64,000 bases of DNA from Nocardia flavorosea (lineage in GTDB: Bacteria; Actinomycetota; Actinomycetes; Mycobacteriales; Mycobacteriaceae). Below are positions 62,627 through 64,000 of the stretch, one piece after another. Under the pieces are notes generated by a model, which was not told the DNA's origin, ran no database searches, and saw only the letters and a list, made by a program, of their open reading frames with translations. How positions within the stretch are numbered: position 1 is the stretch's first letter; every line of letters starts with the position of its first letter. The stretch is taken from assembly GCF_015477805.1 (NCBI RefSeq), contig NZ_JADLQL010000002.1, forward strand, positions 372,001 through 436,000. Direction: 5' to 3'. A program made the translations under genes and the position numbers.

Positions 62627-62914
62627 CTACAGACCGTTGATGATCACGGCATTGCAGTCGGCCGCCGCCTGCCGCAGCGGAATCGCGGCCTGGTATTCCT
62701 CGGATTCGTACCACGCGCGGGCGGCCTCGGGCGATTCGAACTCCAGCACCACGGTCTGCGTAGCAGGCCACTCCCCTTCCAAGACCTGCGGTTTCGTATC
62801 GACCGCCAGGACTTTCACACCGTTTGCCATCGCTTTCGCGGCCGCCTTGCCGTATTCGGCCATCCCCGCCGGATCTTTGATCGACTCGGTCACGATGACA
62901 TAGCCCTTGGCCAT
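62627..62914 (-). CDS. DUF1330 family protein
   Basis: The 95-residue protein starts at ATG 62914 behind GAGGAG. It has the ferredoxin-like dimeric barrel pattern KGYVIVTESIKDPAGMAEYG, VVLEFESPEAARAWYESEEY and IPLRQAAADCNAVIINGL, typical of DUF1330. No enzymatic role is established. Confidence 0.9.
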   Translation of the reverse strand: MAKGYVIVTESIKDPAGMAEYGKAAAKAMANGVKVLAVDTKPQVLEGEWPATQTVVLEFESPEAARAWYESEEYQAAIPLRQAAADCNAVIINGL

Positions 62915-63134
62915 CCCGGAACTCCTCACTCATCCACAAGCCGGACACTCTCGACTCCCCGACGACCCTACTCAAAACGTGATTTCCGAATGAGGAAATC
63001 TCATATGGTGAAACCGGCCGTCACACTCTCGGCTGTCCGTGGGCTGCGCCGGTCGGCCAACAGCCGGCGCCACCGGGGCGGGGAAGAACGCGGATCGTCC
63101 ATGCGCTCCGATCGAGCGATCCCTCGACTCGCGG

Positions 63135-64000
63135 TCAGGCCCTATCGCTACGGCGGAGCAGATGGGGGCGCAACCGGTTGAAACCGCGAACTCGGACGCT
63201 GCGCAGATGGCGGATGGCGAATTCCTTTTCCCCTTCCAGTTCCACCGCGGCACCGTCGTCCACCAGGATCGTGCCCGGGCGGGCGACACCGGTGAGCCGG
63301 GCGGCGATATTCACCACCGACCCGTACAAGTCGCCGAAGCGCTGCAGCACCGGACCGTAGGCGATGGCCACCCGCAGTTCCGGGGTGGTGCCGACGGTCA
63401 TGGTGGATTCCTGGATCGCCACGGCGATCCGGGCCGCGGCCAGCGGGGATTCCGCCGCGAACATCACTTCGTCACCGACATTCTTGATCACCCAGCCACC
63501 GTTCTCGGTGATCGCGGCGGTGGTCGTGGATTCGAACGCCTCGAGCAGCGTGGACAGCTCGTCGGGATGCAGATGCCGGGTGAGCCGGGTGTAGCCGACC
63601 ATATCGGCGAACCCGACAGCCAGGGTCCGGGTGGAATCCTGAGTCGGCCCGGTTTCTTCCAGATGCCGGATCAGCGCCGCGTCCAGATGACGCCGCCAGG
63701 CGTAGGACAGCAGGCTCTCCAGAAGCTCCACCGTTTCCGCGGTGGCATTGCGGGTGATCGCATCCGGGTCGGTGCCGGGTCCGGCCGCCGCGACCCGCCG
63801 GTCGATCTCCTCGAGCACCAGATCGACCTGCCATTCGGCCAGCCGCGCCATGGCCTGCCCGATGGTGCGGGCGGTCGCGGCCTGCTGCCGGGTACCGGCC
63901 GCGGCCAGCACCTCCACCTCCCGGAACCGGTGAATGGCCGCGATATCGGAATCGGTGTAATCCGGGGCGCTGTCGTCCTCACTGGCCGGGAAACCCAGCG
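63135..64000 (-). CDS. Class III adenylate cyclase, C-terminal part
   Basis: The frame is open to the right window edge, so the N-terminus is missing. The visible 288 residues contain a helical regulatory region and a class III cyclase domain: VGFADMVGYTRLTRHLHPDE (metal Asp), GGWVIKNVGDEVMFAAESPL (second metal Asp) and RVAIAYGPVLQRFGDLYG. SVVNIAARLTGVARPGTILV follows. It should make cAMP in the cytoplasm. The layout resembles mycobacterial cyclases with an autoinhibitory N-terminal domain. Confidence 0.9.
   Translation of the reverse strand, partial: LGFPASEDDSAPDYTDSDIAAIHRFREVEVLAAAGTRQQAATARTIGQAMARLAEWQVDLVLEEIDRRVAAAGPGTDPDAITRNATAETVELLESLLSYAWRRHLDAALIRHLEETGPTQDSTRTLAVGFADMVGYTRLTRHLHPDELSTLLEAFESTTTAAITENGGWVIKNVGDEVMFAAESPLAAARIAVAIQESTMTVGTTPELRVAIAYGPVLQRFGDLYGSVVNIAARLTGVARPGTILVDDGAAVELEGEKEFAIRHLRSVRVRGFNRLRPHLLRRSDRA

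Noticed and set aside
1..64000. CRISPR arrays, rRNA operons, replication origins
   Set aside because: No regularly spaced repeats, rRNA segments or DnaA-box clusters were seen on reading through the window.

Overview
The window is high-GC actinobacterial DNA that fits Nocardia or a close relative in the Mycobacteriales. The evidence is tightly packed genes with ATGA/GTGA overlaps, an MPB70-like fasciclin lipoprotein, a phosphatidylinositol-mannoside acyltransferase, DUF222 and DUF5994 proteins, and many TetR/P450 units. Both edges cut genes: a Baeyer-Villiger type monooxygenase on the left and a class III adenylate cyclase on the right. No rRNA or CRISPR array is visible. One tRNA gene, tRNA-Arg(CCT), lies at 1145-1217.

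Region 1 (1.2-3.2 kb), just behind the tRNA, is a graveyard of broken genes: a short-chain dehydrogenase copy with three amber codons and a TIGR01777 epimerase with frameshifts and a deletion. Region 2 (3.2-21.2 kb) is a light-response and carotenoid island. It holds two paralogous B12-type MerR photoregulators, a secreted lipocalin, a CPD photolyase and two secreted proteins. The biosynthetic operon is crtE-crtI-crtB-idi-crtYc-crtYd-crtT-crtU-Rieske/DUF5914, predicted to make an aromatic (isorenieratene-type) carotenoid. A convergent operon holds a glycosyltransferase, an SDR/DUF2867 protein and a broken FAD oxidoreductase. A 19-bp motif, GATGC-N9-GCATC, recurs in front of these units and is the best candidate for their shared operator.

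Region 3 (21.2-28.7 kb) is accessory DNA. Two 81-bp direct repeats (identical over their last 47 bp) bracket about 6.2 kb with a truncated tyrosine integrase, an IS3 remnant, four divergent DUF5994 genes, a PatA-like acyltransferase, a glycosidase fragment and a frameshifted membrane protein. A third, partial copy of the repeat lies next to the tRNA-Arg.

Region 4 (28.7-50.9 kb) is a run of small regulated modules: AraC, VOC and SRPBCC genes; an ABC exporter divergent from a two-component system; a VapBC pair; TetR with an alpha/beta hydrolase; TetR with a P450; a class A flavin monooxygenase; an XRE/TPR regulator with small neighbours; a beta-propeller lipoprotein; and an ArsR gene coupled to an AHSA1/maleylpyruvate-isomerase fusion. 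Many intergenic gaps carry clear inverted repeats that tie a regulator to its target. Region 5 (50.9-64 kb) has an MFS exporter with an FMN reductase (sharing the ArsR-type operator), a large SARP/AfsR-like regulator divergent from a ferredoxin-P450 operon with a four-fold 11-bp direct repeat, and housekeeping-like genes up to the cyclase.
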